Shown: positions 18,676 through 27,851, counted from the stretch's first letter. The stretch is DNA of 64,000 nt from Pseudomonas fluorescens (GCF_900215245.1 NZ_LT907842.1:3410001-3474000); one strand, 5' to 3'. Notes: generated by a model not told the origin, from the sequence alone. Made by a program: numbers and translations.

Positions 18676-19650
18676 TCAGCCCTTCCACACCTGCGGGTTC
18701 ACCAGATCCTGCGGACGCTGCCCCAGCAGGGCGCTGCGCAGGTTATCCAGAGCGCGGTTGGCCATCGCCTCACGGGTTTCATGGGTGGCCGAGCCGATGT
18801 GCGGCAGGGTCACGGCATTGCTCAGCTGGAACAGCGGCGATTCAGCCAGCGGCTCCTGTTCATACACATCCAGCCCGGCGCCACGGATTTGCTGGGTTTG
18901 CAGGGCTTCAATCAGCGCCGGCTCATCCACCACCGGCCCACGGGAGATATTGATCAGGATCGCGCTGCGCTTCATCAGCCCCAACTCGCGGGTGCTGATC
19001 AGGTGGCGGGTCTTTTCGCTCAATGGCACCACCAGGCAGACGAAGTCCGACTCGGCCAGCAGCTGGTCCAGGCTGCGAAATTGCGCGCCCAGTTCCTGTT
19101 CCAGCTCGGTCTTGCGGCTGTTACCGCTGTACAGAATCGGCATATTGAAACCCAGGCGACCACGCCGGGCGACAGCCGCGCCGATATTGCCCATGCCGAC
19201 GATGCCGAGGGTCTTGCCATGCACGTCGCAGCCGAACAACGGCGCGCCGACGCTGGCTTTCCACTGGCCGGCCTTGGTCCAGGCGTCCAGTTCGGCCACA
19301 CGGCGTGCGCTGCTCATCAGCAAAGCGAAGGCCAGGTCGGCGGTGCTTTCGGTGAGTACGTCGGGGGTGTTGGTGAGCATGATCCCGCGCTCGTTGAAGT
19401 ACGCCACGTCGTAGTTGTCGTAGCCCACCGAGACGCTGGAGACCACTTCGAGTTTGCTCGCGCCTTCCAGCTGTGCACGGCCCAGCTTGCGGCCCACGCC
19501 GATCAGGCCATGGGCGTGGGGCAGGGCTTCGTTGAATTGAGCATTGATGTCACCCAGCTTGGGGTTTGGCGCGATGACCTCGAAGTCCTGTTGCAGGCGT
19601 TCGATCATTTCCGGGGTGACACGGCTGAAGGCGAGGACAGTCTTTTTCAT
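18676..19650 (-). CDS. ghrB: D-2-hydroxyacid dehydrogenase, GhrB-like glyoxylate/hydroxypyruvate reductase
   Basis: NAD(P)H-dependent cytosolic reductase of glyoxylate, hydroxypyruvate or 2-ketogluconate. About 324 residues from MKKTVLAFSR; an ATG 15 bases earlier is possible, and neither has a good ribosome site. Rossmann motif GIVGMGNIGAAVARRG at about 147-162, catalytic Arg in NISRGPVVDE, Glu in DVYEQEPL and His in LPHIGSATHETREAM. The VNPQVWKG C-terminus also resembles E. coli GhrB. It stands alone. Substrate preference cannot be fixed from sequence. Confidence 0.85.
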   Translation of the reverse strand: MKKTVLAFSRVTPEMIERLQQDFEVIAPNPKLGDINAQFNEALPHAHGLIGVGRKLGRAQLEGASKLEVVSSVSVGYDNYDVAYFNERGIMLTNTPDVLTESTADLAFALLMSSARRVAELDAWTKAGQWKASVGAPLFGCDVHGKTLGIVGMGNIGAAVARRGRLGFNMPILYSGNSRKTELEQELGAQFRSLDQLLAESDFVCLVVPLSEKTRHLISTRELGLMKRSAILINISRGPVVDEPALIEALQTQQIRGAGLDVYEQEPLAESPLFQLSNAVTLPHIGSATHETREAMANRALDNLRSALLGQRPQDLVNPQVWKG

Positions 19651-19743
19651 TGCAGGCGGGCTCATCGACTACGGAAGAATACCAAGCACGCTAACATTCC
19701 TGTCGACGATTGTCAGGACGACCGTTTAACAGTGGGCGCTGGC

Positions 19744-19990
19744 TTTACCCCACCACTCGTTGCCTCGCTTAGGCTCGGCATGCCCTCTGTGCGGCTTGAA
19801 TCCGTGGTTAACGGGCCGGTCAGATCAAACGCAAGCGCACGGCGGCACACGCACTGTCTGATGTACCTGGATCCAAATGTGGGAGCGGGCTTGCTCGCGA
19901 ATGCGATGGGTCAGCCCGCTTATCTGTAACTGATACGCCGCCTTCGCGAGCAAGCCCGCGCCCACCATTTTACCGAGTTCAACTGCCAGC
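19744..19990. repeat. Partial copy of the composite palindromic repeat
   Basis: Bases from 19744 (CCCCACCACTCGTTGCCTCG) match the left arm of the element at 49043-49645 (its bases from about 49143), including GGCTCGGCATGCCC, GTGGTTAACGGG and GTCAGATCAA. Then comes a REPIN in the same place and the shared tail TACCGAGTTCA. The outer 61-bp terminal repeats are absent. This accounts for most of the 471-bp gap between the reductase and the LysR gene; no gene is seen in the rest. Confidence 0.75.
19879..19965. repeat. REPIN
   Basis: Left arm GTGGGAGCGGGCTTGCTCGC, right arm GCGAGCAAGCCCGCGCCCAC (one change from the standard arm). It forms the core of the surrounding composite repeat. Confidence 0.9.
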
Positions 19991-20121
19991 ACCGCTTTGC
20001 TCTGCTTTCTGTGGGCGCTGGAGACACCTCGGGATATCGGGCATAACCGTTGATGCCCTCTCAGCGGTTCGGCGGTCCGACAAGCCAGCTCGCGCATTTG
20101 AGTTATATCAAAGGCCGGAAA

Positions 20122-21090
20122 TCAGTTCGCCAGCCGTGCGCCGCTGAGGCTGCCGCTCAGTTCATACGCCACCAACTCCGCCTGATGCGCCGCCAGAATC
20201 TCCGGCAACGAGCCGCGCAGGTATTCCACCCACGTCTTGATCTTCGCATCCAGGTATTGGCGTGACGGGTAGATGGCGTACAGGTTCAGCTCTTGCGAGC
20301 GATAGGTGGGCATTACGCGCACCAGTGTGCCGTTGCGCAGGCCTTCGATGGCCGCATACACCGGCAGCAGGCCAACGCCCATGCCGCTGGTGATCGCGGT
20401 TTTCATCGCATCGGCCGAGTTGACCAGAAACGGCGAGGTGTTGATCGCCACGCTTTCCTGGCCTTCGGGGCCATTGAAGGTCCATTTATCCAGCTGGATA
20501 ACCGGGCTCACCAGGCGCAGGCAGGCGTGGTTGAGCAAATCCTGTGGCCGTTGCGCGCAGCCTTTGGCCTTGACGTAATCCGGCGAGGCGCACGCGATGC
20601 TGTAGGTGATGCCCAGGCGCTGGGACACGAAGCCCGAATCCGGCAGTTCACTGGCCAGCACGATGGACACGTCGTAGCCCTCGTCGAGCAGGTCCGGCAC
20701 ACGGTTGGCCAGGGTCAGGTCGAAGGTCACGTCGGGGTGAGTGCGGCGGTAGCGGGCAATCGCGTCAATCACGAAATGCTGGCCGATGCCGGTCATGGTG
20801 TGCACTTTCAACTGCCCGGCCGGGCGCGCGTGGGCGTCGCTGGCTTCGGCCTCGGCCTCCTCGACATAGGCGAGGATCTGTTCGCAGCGCAGCAAATAAC
20901 GTTTGCCGGCTTCGGTCAGTGCAATGCGTCGGGTGGTGCGGTTGAGCAAGCGGGTTTGCAGATGGGCCTCAAGGTTGGAGACCGCGCGCGAGACGTTGGC
21001 GGTGGTGGTGTCCAGTTGCACGGCGGCGGCGGTGAAGCTGCCGGCTTCGGCCACGCAACTGAACGCGCGCATGTTTTGCAAAGTGTCCAT
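20122..21090 (-). CDS. LysR-family transcriptional regulator
   Basis: 322 residues. N-terminal winged helix-turn-helix (about 1-60: MRAFSCVAEAGSFTAAAVQL, ANVSRAVSNLEAHLQTRLLN, TEAGKRYL) and a C-terminal ligand-binding domain (about 90-300). It lies divergent to the export operon beginning at 21273, with 182 bp between them, and so is the likely regulator of that operon, as AaeR is for aaeXAB. The inducer is unknown; aromatic acids are plausible by analogy. Confidence 0.9.
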   Translation of the reverse strand: MDTLQNMRAFSCVAEAGSFTAAAVQLDTTTANVSRAVSNLEAHLQTRLLNRTTRRIALTEAGKRYLLRCEQILAYVEEAEAEASDAHARPAGQLKVHTMTGIGQHFVIDAIARYRRTHPDVTFDLTLANRVPDLLDEGYDVSIVLASELPDSGFVSQRLGITYSIACASPDYVKAKGCAQRPQDLLNHACLRLVSPVIQLDKWTFNGPEGQESVAINTSPFLVNSADAMKTAITSGMGVGLLPVYAAIEGLRNGTLVRVMPTYRSQELNLYAIYPSRQYLDAKIKTWVEYLRGSLPEILAAHQAELVAYELSGSLSGARLAN

Positions 21091-21200
21091 GGAGTGTTCT
21101 CAAGGGAGATAACAAATTGTGACAGAAAGTTACGCCGTCCAGTGATCCCTACCAACGGATTATCGCCTGAACGGTAACAAAGATTCACAGGAATGCCAGC

Positions 21201-21229
21201 TTATCGTCCTCCATCGCGCCGCCTAGAAT
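21201..21229 (+). promoter_or_regulatory. Possible sigma-70 promoter of the export operon
   Basis: TTATCG (21201-21206) and TAGAAT (21224-21229) are spaced by 17 bp, 44 bp before the GTG start. The -35 is weak (3 of 6), consistent with a LysR-activated promoter, so this is tentative. Confidence 0.3.
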
Positions 21230-21272
21230 TGCGCCACCTTCCCCGCAACACCACCTCAGGAATACGCTTGCC

Positions 21273-22784
21273 GTGCCGCGTCGCATCAACAGAGAGCTGA
21301 AGGCTCTCAGTGTTTTGGCCTTATCGTTAGCAATCAGCGGCTGCATCGGAACCGGAGGAATCGCCCCCCAAGGCCAGGCCCTCAACGCCAATAACCTGGT
21401 CACTGACGAAGCGATCCAGAGCGCCGCCCGGGACGCCCACTGGCCCACCACACGCTGGTGGCAAGCCTACGGTGACCCGCAATTGAATCGCTGGGTGGAA
21501 CTTGCCACGCAAAACAGCCCAAGCATGGCCATGGCCGCCGCGCGGGTGCGTGAGGCGCGGGCCATGGCCGGGATTGCAGCGTCGGCCGAGTCGTTGCAGA
21601 TCAACAGTGACACTGCCCTCAAGCGCCACAATTGGCCGAAGGATCAGTTCTACGGTCCGGGCGAATTGAGCGGCGCCAACACCTGGGACAATAGTTCGTC
21701 ACTGGGCCTCAGTTACGCCCTCGACCTGTGGGGCCGCGAAAGTAACAGCACCGAGCGTGCCGTCGACCTCGCCCATATGAGCGTTGCCGAGGCGCGTCAG
21801 GCCCAGCTTGAATTGCAAAACAACGTGGTACGCGCCTATATCCAGCTGTCGTTGCACTACGCCAACCGCGATATCGTCGCCGCCACGTTGGCCCAGCAAC
21901 AACAGATTCTCGACCTGGCCAACAAACGCCTGAATGCGGGAATCGGTACTCACTTTGATGTCAGCCAGGCGGAAACGCCGCTGCCGGAAACCCATCGGCA
22001 ACTCGACGCCTTGGACGAAGCCATCGCCCTGAGCCGCAACCAACTGGCGGCGCTGGCGGGCAAAGGCCCGGGTGACGGCGCGCAACTGCAACGGCCGAGT
22101 CTGGCCCTCGCCGCGCCGCTGAAATTGCCATCGAGCGTGCCCGCGCAATTGCTCGGCCAGCGCCCTGACGTGGTCGCCAGCCGTTGGCAAGTCGCCGCCC
22201 AGGCCCGCGGCATCGATGTGGCCCATGCTGGTTTCTACCCCAACGTCGACCTGGTCGGCAGCCTGGGTTTCGTCGCTACCGGCGGCACTCTGCTGGGCTT
22301 TCTCAGCGGCCAGAAATTCAACTACAACGTCGGCCCGGCGATGACCTTGCCGATCTTCGACGGCGGCCGTTTGCGCGCGCAACTGGGCGAGGCCAGCGCC
22401 GGTTATGACATCGCTGTGGCCAAGTACAACCAGACCCTGGTCAATGCGCTCAAGGGCATCAGCGACCAGTTGATCCGCCGCGAATCCATGGACAAGCAGT
22501 CGGCCTTCGCCGCGCAGTCGGTGGCCTCGGCACAGAAAACCTACGACATCGCGATGATCGCCTATCAGCGCGGCCTCACCGACTACCTCAATGTGCTGAA
22601 CGCCCAGACCCTGCTGTTCCGCCAGCAACAGGTTGAGCAACAGGTGCAGGCCGCGCGTCTGAGCGCGCATGCCGAGCTGGTGACCGCCCTGGGTGGCGGG
22701 CTCGGCGCGGGTAACGATGTGCCGCAAGCGGCCAAGACCCTTCCCGGTAAAACCCCGGCGGCGCTTGCCGTGTTTGATCACTGA
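21273..22784 (+). CDS. Outer membrane factor lipoprotein, NodT/OprM-type
   Basis: TolC-like exit duct for the export system encoded downstream. 503 residues from a GTG start. Short lipoprotein signal with lipobox ISGC (Cys near 23). Two OEP repeats form the hairpin pairs: TQNSPSMAMAAARVREARAM near 80-100 and VAKYNQTLVNALKG near 385-400. The segment QLLGQRPDVVASRWQVAAQA is diagnostic of the family. It precedes the FUSC gene by 10 bp. Confidence 0.92.
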   Translation: MPRRINRELKALSVLALSLAISGCIGTGGIAPQGQALNANNLVTDEAIQSAARDAHWPTTRWWQAYGDPQLNRWVELATQNSPSMAMAAARVREARAMAGIAASAESLQINSDTALKRHNWPKDQFYGPGELSGANTWDNSSSLGLSYALDLWGRESNSTERAVDLAHMSVAEARQAQLELQNNVVRAYIQLSLHYANRDIVAATLAQQQQILDLANKRLNAGIGTHFDVSQAETPLPETHRQLDALDEAIALSRNQLAALAGKGPGDGAQLQRPSLALAAPLKLPSSVPAQLLGQRPDVVASRWQVAAQARGIDVAHAGFYPNVDLVGSLGFVATGGTLLGFLSGQKFNYNVGPAMTLPIFDGGRLRAQLGEASAGYDIAVAKYNQTLVNALKGISDQLIRRESMDKQSAFAAQSVASAQKTYDIAMIAYQRGLTDYLNVLNAQTLLFRQQQVEQQVQAARLSAHAELVTALGGGLGAGNDVPQAAKTLPGKTPAALAVFDH

Positions 22785-22794
22785 GTAGGCATTC

Positions 22795-24972
22795 ATGACG
22801 TTCTTGTCTGCACCGCTGCGCGGGTTGTACGCCCTTGAGTGGCGCCGTGGTTTTTTCGACTGGGCACGCAGTGATGGCGTGACCTGGGTTTATATCTTCA
22901 AGGTGCTGATCGCTGCATTCCTCACGCTGTGGTTAGCCATGCGCCTGGAACTGCCGCAACCGCGTACCGCGATGATCACCGTGTTTATCGTGATGCAACC
23001 GCAGAGCGGCCAGGTGTTCGCCAAGAGCTTTTACCGCTTCCTCGGCACCCTGGCGGGTTCGGCGGTGATGGTTTTCTTGATTGCCCTGTTTGCGCAGAAC
23101 ACCGAATTGTTCCTCGGCGCGCTGGCGATCTGGGTCGGCATTTGCACCGCTGGCGCAACGCGTAACCGCAACTTCCGCGCCTATGGTTTTGTGCTGGCCG
23201 GCTACACGGCGGCGATGGTGGGCTTGCCCGCCCTGGCGCACCCGGACGGCGCGTTTATGGCGGCGGTGTGGCGGGTGCTGGAAATCTCCCTGGGGATTCT
23301 CTGTTCCACGCTGGTCAGCGCCGCGATCCTGCCGCAGACCAGCAGCGCGGCGATGCGCAACGCCCTGTATCAGCGCTTCGGCGTGTTCGCGCTGTTCGTC
23401 ACCGACGGCCTGCGAGGGCGCAGCCAGCGCGAAGGTTTCGAGGCCAGCAACGTGCGTTTTATCGCCGAAGCCGTGGGCCTGGAAGGGTTGCGCAGCGTCA
23501 CCGTGTTTGAAGACCCGCATATGCGTCGGCGCAACGGTCGGCTCAGTCGCCTCAACAGCGAATTCATGAGCATTACTACGCGTTTCAACGCCCTGCACCA
23601 GCTATTGGAACGCCTGCGCACGGTTGACGCCGATCATGTGGTGGCGGCCATCAAGCCCGGCCTGCAGGACCTCGCCGAAGTGCTCGACAGCTTCTCCGGG
23701 CGCGCCCTCACCAGCCCGGACGCCGCGCGCCTGGTCAACCAACTGAGCGCCTACAAGGACGGTCTGCCCGCCAAGGTGCGCAGCCTGCGTGCCACCTTCC
23801 AGGAAGGCAACCCGAGCGAAGCCGAGCAACTGGATTTTCATACGGCCTACGAGCTGCTGTACCGCTTCGTCGACGACCTGCATAACTACGCGCAGACCCA
23901 CGCCTCCCTGGCTGATCACAGCCATGCACGCGAGCAGTGGGATGAAACCTTTATCCCCAAAACCAACTGGCTGGCCTGCGCCGCCTCGGGGATTCGTGCG
24001 TCGTTCATCCTGATCGTGCTCGGCAGCTATTGGGTGGCCACCGCCTGGCCGAGTGGCGCGACCATGACCCTGATCGCCGCCGCCACCGTCGGCCTGTCCG
24101 CCGCCACGCCCAACCCCAAACGCATGGCATTCCAGATGGCCTGCGGCACCTTGATCGGCGCGTTGGTGGGCTTCGTCGAAATGTTCTTCGTGTTCCCCTG
24201 GATCGACGGCTTCCCGCTGCTGTGCGTAATGCTTGCGCCAGTGATCATCTTCGGCGCCTTCCTCGCGTCACGCCCAAAATACGCGGGCGTCGGCGTTGGC
24301 CTGCTGATTTTCTTCAGCACCGGCTCGGTGCCGGACAACCTCACGGTCTACAACCCCTACACCTTTATCAACGACTACATCGCCATGGTCATCGGCATGC
24401 TGGTGTGCGCGGCGGCGGGGGCGATCATTCTGCCGCCCAACAGCCGTTGGCTGTGGCGCCGCCTCGAACAGGACCTGCGCGAACAGGTGGTGTATGCGAT
24501 CAGTGGCAAGCTCAAGGGCCTGGCGTCGAGTTTCGAAAGCCGTACCCGCGACCTGCTGCACCAGGCTTACGGCTTGGCCGTCGGCCAGCCGCGCGTGCAG
24601 CGCGACCTGCTGCGCTGGATGTTCGTGGTGCTGGAAGTCGGCCACGCGATCATTGAGCTGCGCAAGGAACAGGCGATTTTGCCGGTGCACCCGGCCTATG
24701 CCGAATCCCAGCCATGGCGCCAGGCAATCCGCGTGATGGGCCGCTCGCTGGTGCGGCTGTTCCTGCAGCCCAGTGCGAGCAACCTGGAGCGCGGCCTGAT
24801 TGCCGTCGACCATGCGATCAGCCGCGTGCAGGCCACCGACGAACCCTTCGCCCCGCACTTCGACACCTCGGCCCTGCGTCGGGTGAAAAGCTACCTGCAC
24901 TTTATTCGCACTTCGTTGCTCGACCCGCAATCGCCGCTGGCTGCTCTCAAAGGATCTCCACATGCCGCGTGA
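22795..24972 (+). CDS. FUSC-family inner membrane transporter (AaeB-like)
   Basis: 725 residues. Two blocks of about six helices (about 25-190 and 395-545), each followed by a soluble domain, the layout of AaeB/YccS-type aromatic acid exporters. The family motif is seen in LELPQPRTAMITVFIVMQPQSG. It overlaps the DUF1656 gene by 11 bp and follows the outer membrane factor gene by 10 bp, so all four genes are one operon. Proposed role: export of hydroxylated aromatic acids or similar weak acids; the substrate is inferred from family only. Confidence 0.9.
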   Translation: MTFLSAPLRGLYALEWRRGFFDWARSDGVTWVYIFKVLIAAFLTLWLAMRLELPQPRTAMITVFIVMQPQSGQVFAKSFYRFLGTLAGSAVMVFLIALFAQNTELFLGALAIWVGICTAGATRNRNFRAYGFVLAGYTAAMVGLPALAHPDGAFMAAVWRVLEISLGILCSTLVSAAILPQTSSAAMRNALYQRFGVFALFVTDGLRGRSQREGFEASNVRFIAEAVGLEGLRSVTVFEDPHMRRRNGRLSRLNSEFMSITTRFNALHQLLERLRTVDADHVVAAIKPGLQDLAEVLDSFSGRALTSPDAARLVNQLSAYKDGLPAKVRSLRATFQEGNPSEAEQLDFHTAYELLYRFVDDLHNYAQTHASLADHSHAREQWDETFIPKTNWLACAASGIRASFILIVLGSYWVATAWPSGATMTLIAAATVGLSAATPNPKRMAFQMACGTLIGALVGFVEMFFVFPWIDGFPLLCVMLAPVIIFGAFLASRPKYAGVGVGLLIFFSTGSVPDNLTVYNPYTFINDYIAMVIGMLVCAAAGAIILPPNSRWLWRRLEQDLREQVVYAISGKLKGLASSFESRTRDLLHQAYGLAVGQPRVQRDLLRWMFVVLEVGHAIIELRKEQAILPVHPAYAESQPWRQAIRVMGRSLVRLFLQPSASNLERGLIAVDHAISRVQATDEPFAPHFDTSALRRVKSYLHFIRTSLLDPQSPLAALKGSPHAA

Positions 24973-25162
24973 AATAGCCTTTCACGGCCTCTACATGCCG
25001 ACCATGACCCTGATGTTCTTGATCGCGGCCGCGCTTGCCTGGGCCCTGGATCGCTTCCTGGCCGGGTTCGACCTGTACCGTTTTTTCTGGCACCCGGCGC
25101 TGCTGCGCCTGAGCCTGTTTGTTTGCCTGTTCGGCGCGCTGGCGCTGACCGTCTACCGTTGA
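24962..25162 (+). CDS. DUF1656 small membrane protein (AaeX-like)
   Basis: 66 residues, two predicted membrane helices (about 8-28 and 42-62). Begins MPREIAFHGLYMPTM, with the family's conserved polar start before helix 1. It overlaps the end of the FUSC gene, so the pair is translationally coupled. AaeX homologues always sit with the FUSC pump and adaptor; their function is unknown. Confidence 0.9.
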   Translation: MPREIAFHGLYMPTMTLMFLIAAALAWALDRFLAGFDLYRFFWHPALLRLSLFVCLFGALALTVYR

Positions 25163-25172
25163 GAATGCCCCG

Positions 25173-26033
25173 ATGAAAAAGTTTTTCAGCCTGCTCGCGA
25201 CCTTGCTGGTATTGGCTTTGGCGATCTGGATTGGCCGCACATTGTGGGTGCACTACATGGAGACGCCGTGGACCCGCGACGGCCGCGTGCGCGCCGATAT
25301 CATCAACGTCGCCGCCGACGTTACCGGGGAAGTGGTCGACGTGCCGGTGCGGGACAACCAGTTGGTGAAAAAGGGCGACCTGCTGATGCAGATCGACCCC
25401 GAGCACTACCGCATCGCCGTCAAGCAAGCCCAATCCCTGGTAGCGTCCCGTAAAGCCACCTGGGAAATGCGCAAGGTCAACGCCCACCGCCGCGCCGACC
25501 TCGACGCGTTGGTGATCTCCCGGGAAAACCGCGATGACGCCAGCAACATAGCTGACTCGGCACTGGCGGATTACCAACACGCGCTGGCGCAGCTGGAAGC
25601 CGCAGAACTTAACTTGAAGCGAACGCAAGTCGTGGCGGCGGTGGACGGCTACGTCACCAACCTCAACGTGCACCGTGGCGACTACGCGCGCATTGGCGAA
25701 GCGAAGATGGCCGTGGTCGATATGAACTCGTTCTGGGTGTATGGCTTCTTTGAAGAAACCAAGCTGCCCCACGTTAAAGTCGGTGACGAGGCGGATATGC
25801 AACTGATGAGCGGCGAGACGCTCAAGGGCCACGTGGAAAGCATCTCGCGCGGTATCTACGACCGCGACAACCCGCAGAGCCGTGAGCTGGTGGCGGATGT
25901 GAACCCGACCTTCAACTGGGTGCGCCTGGCCCAGCGGGTGCCGGTACGGATTCACATTGATGAAGTGCCGGACGGCGTGTTGCTGGCGGCGGGCATCACC
26001 TGCACCGTTATCGTCAACCCAACACACAACTGA
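25173..26033 (+). CDS. HlyD-family periplasmic adaptor (AaeA-like)
   Basis: 286 residues with an N-terminal membrane anchor (about 4-24). The segment TPWTRDGRVRADIINVAADV is the AaeA/EmrA signature, followed by the first lipoyl half (VPVRDNQLVKKGDLLMQIDP), a short coiled hairpin (about 85-150) and the second half (VVAAVDGYVTNLNVHRGDYA). It completes a tripartite pump with the three genes upstream. A REPIN follows 20 bp after the stop. Confidence 0.93.
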   Translation: MKKFFSLLATLLVLALAIWIGRTLWVHYMETPWTRDGRVRADIINVAADVTGEVVDVPVRDNQLVKKGDLLMQIDPEHYRIAVKQAQSLVASRKATWEMRKVNAHRRADLDALVISRENRDDASNIADSALADYQHALAQLEAAELNLKRTQVVAAVDGYVTNLNVHRGDYARIGEAKMAVVDMNSFWVYGFFEETKLPHVKVGDEADMQLMSGETLKGHVESISRGIYDRDNPQSRELVADVNPTFNWVRLAQRVPVRIHIDEVPDGVLLAAGITCTVIVNPTHN

Positions 26034-26052
26034 ACGGTGGGAGCTGGCTTGT

Positions 26053-26140
26053 GTGGGAGCGGGCGTGCTCGCGAATGCGGTGTGTCAGTTAACGCAAGTA
26101 TTGACTGATCCACCGCATTCGCGAGCAAGCCCGCTCCCAC
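26053..26140. repeat. REPIN
   Basis: Arms GTGGGAGCGGGCGTGCTCGC and GCGAGCAAGCCCGCTCCCAC, nearly perfect inverse complements. It fills the gap between two convergent genes, where it could also slow 3' decay. Confidence 0.92.
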
Positions 26141-26151
26141 AGTTGATCGTG

Positions 26152-26553
26152 TTATGCCTTGATCAAGGTTTCATGCAAGTGGCGCCACAGCAGCGCGCCA
26201 CTGGCCTGTTTTTCGAACACCACGGTGGCGCGGCGATCGGTCTGGGTGCCGCTGTCGTCAACCTGATGTTCGCGATAAGTCACCGTGGCACCACGCGCAT
26301 GCCGGTCAATCCCGACCATTTCACTCAAGGTGATTTTCAACCCCGGGCGCATGCCGCCCAGGCGTGTGAACAACGCATTCAGTCCGGCTGCATTCACCCG
26401 CGCGCCCGTGGCGGGGGCAACCATGCTGAATTCAGGTGAAAAGCGCGCGAGCAAACGCTGCAACGTGCCTTCTGGCGCAACCCCGGCAAACCACTGTTCG
26501 ATCTCGACGTGGGTCTGGGTCACTTCCTCAAAAAAATCGCTGTAATCAATCAT
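26152..26553 (-). CDS. NTF2-like (SnoaL-type) small protein
   Basis: 133 residues from MIDYSDFFEEVTQ. The pattern of an N-terminal helix pair (VEIEQWFAG, LQRLLARFSPEFSMVAP) followed by a curved sheet (TVTYREHQVDD, ATVVFEKQASGALLWRHLHE) fits the NTF2-like fold, here of the DUF4440 kind. No catalytic residues can be assigned. The start overlaps the stop of the MFS gene by 4 bp, so the two are coupled. Confidence 0.72.
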   Translation of the reverse strand: MIDYSDFFEEVTQTHVEIEQWFAGVAPEGTLQRLLARFSPEFSMVAPATGARVNAAGLNALFTRLGGMRPGLKITLSEMVGIDRHARGATVTYREHQVDDSGTQTDRRATVVFEKQASGALLWRHLHETLIKA

Positions 26554-27740
26554 GGCTGTGGCTCGCTGGCAGGGTGAAGCAGTGTGCGGACTCTGGATGT
26601 ATCCAGGCGCAACACGGCAAAAAGGGGCAGCAGTGTCAGGGCTGCGGCTATCGTGAAGGTTATGACGAAGGAATCCAAGGCCGACAACAACGCACTGAGG
26701 GCGGCAGCGCCGAGGCAGAAGCTGACTTGTCGGTTGATGTTCCACAGCGCACTGGCGTGGCCCATGCGCTCGGCGGGTATGTCGAGAAACGCCAAGGTCT
26801 GCGCCGTGCTGCTGCACAGGCTGCCGCCCAGGCCCATCAACGCGTAGGCCAGAATAATTACGGCCGGTTCGGGTTTTGTCAGCAGCAGGATGCCGATGCA
26901 TTGCAGGGCCATGCCCGCCAGCAGCAAGGGTTTTGGGCCGTAGCGGTTGAAGCGTTTTTTGCTCAGGAAAATCGCCAGTGCCGACGCCAGCGCCCACGGC
27001 AACATCAGCGCGCCGGTGTGTGTCGCGTCGTAGCCCAGGCCTCGCAGGTAGAGAATAGCGATCAGGCTGGTGCCGATAAATATGCCGGGGATGAACAGAT
27101 AGACCAACATCGCCACGCGCAGCATCGGGCTGCGGATCTGTTTGAAAATACTGCCTACATCCAGGGCCGGGCGCACTGTTACAGGTGCATCAGGTTTTAT
27201 CCACAGCAGTGCCAGCAGCAACGTGAGCAACGCCAGCGGCAGGTTGGCGTAGAAGATCCAGCGCCATGACACACTGTCGACGATCAGCCCGCCCAAAGCC
27301 GGCGACAATGCTGGAACCAGCAGCGCCACCGACATCACACTGGCTGTCAATTGGCTGCGTTCTGCCGCTGGATAGTGCCGGTAAGCCATGGCCTGGCCCA
27401 CGGGGATCAGCAAGCCACCGCCCAAACCTTGCAGCGCCCGCCAGCCAATCAGCGTTTCGATGGAACCCGCCTGGCCAACCATCACCGAAGCGCCCGCGAA
27501 CAACAGCAGGCTCGCCGCGATCAGCGTTCGTTCGCCCATGATCGCCGCCAGCCACACACTCAACGGAATGATCACGGTCAGCCCGAGTACGTAGGCGTTG
27601 CTGATCCACGCCAATTGCGTGACCGAGGCGTGCAGTTCGCGGGCGATGTCCGGGTAGGCGACGGTGGCGACAAACATGTTCACCAGGTCCAGGGCGAAGC
27701 CCAATAAAAAGATCCAGGCGACTTTCGAGCGGTAGGTCAT
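26550..27740 (-). CDS. MFS transporter, drug-resistance type
   Basis: 396 residues with about 12 membrane helices. The motif-A-like loop between helices 2 and 3 reads WLAAIMGERTLI, and motif C near helix 5 reads VALLVPALSPALGGLIVDSV, which marks an antiporter. It is the first gene of a two-gene unit and diverges from a LysR gene, with a 23-bp palindrome between them. Likely an exporter controlled by that regulator; substrate unknown. Confidence 0.88.
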   Translation of the reverse strand: MTYRSKVAWIFLLGFALDLVNMFVATVAYPDIARELHASVTQLAWISNAYVLGLTVIIPLSVWLAAIMGERTLIAASLLLFAGASVMVGQAGSIETLIGWRALQGLGGGLLIPVGQAMAYRHYPAAERSQLTASVMSVALLVPALSPALGGLIVDSVSWRWIFYANLPLALLTLLLALLWIKPDAPVTVRPALDVGSIFKQIRSPMLRVAMLVYLFIPGIFIGTSLIAILYLRGLGYDATHTGALMLPWALASALAIFLSKKRFNRYGPKPLLLAGMALQCIGILLLTKPEPAVIILAYALMGLGGSLCSSTAQTLAFLDIPAERMGHASALWNINRQVSFCLGAAALSALLSALDSFVITFTIAAALTLLPLFAVLRLDTSRVRTLLHPASEPQP

Positions 27741-27814
27741 AAACGCGATCCTGCGAGTGAAGCGGGCAGGGTAGGTCGCAAGCAGCGTTTGGGATACGGT
27801 GATTTGACTGTTAG

Positions 27815-27837
27815 TTTGTCAAAAATATTTTGACAAA
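27815..27837. promoter_or_regulatory. Palindromic operator between MFS and LysR genes
   Basis: TTTGTCAAAA-ATA-TTTTGACAAA is a perfect 10-bp inverted repeat with a 3-base centre, in the 111-bp divergent gap and only 14 bp before the LysR start. It fits a LysR-type T-N11-A site and could serve both autorepression and control of the exporter. Confidence 0.6.
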
Positions 27838-27851
27838 GGAGGGCTCGGCCG

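Noticed and set aside
26554..26997. Longer start for the NTF2-like protein (281 residues)
   Set aside because: The extension lies opposite phase within the MFS gene and has no domain; the ATG overlapping the MFS stop is the natural coupled start.
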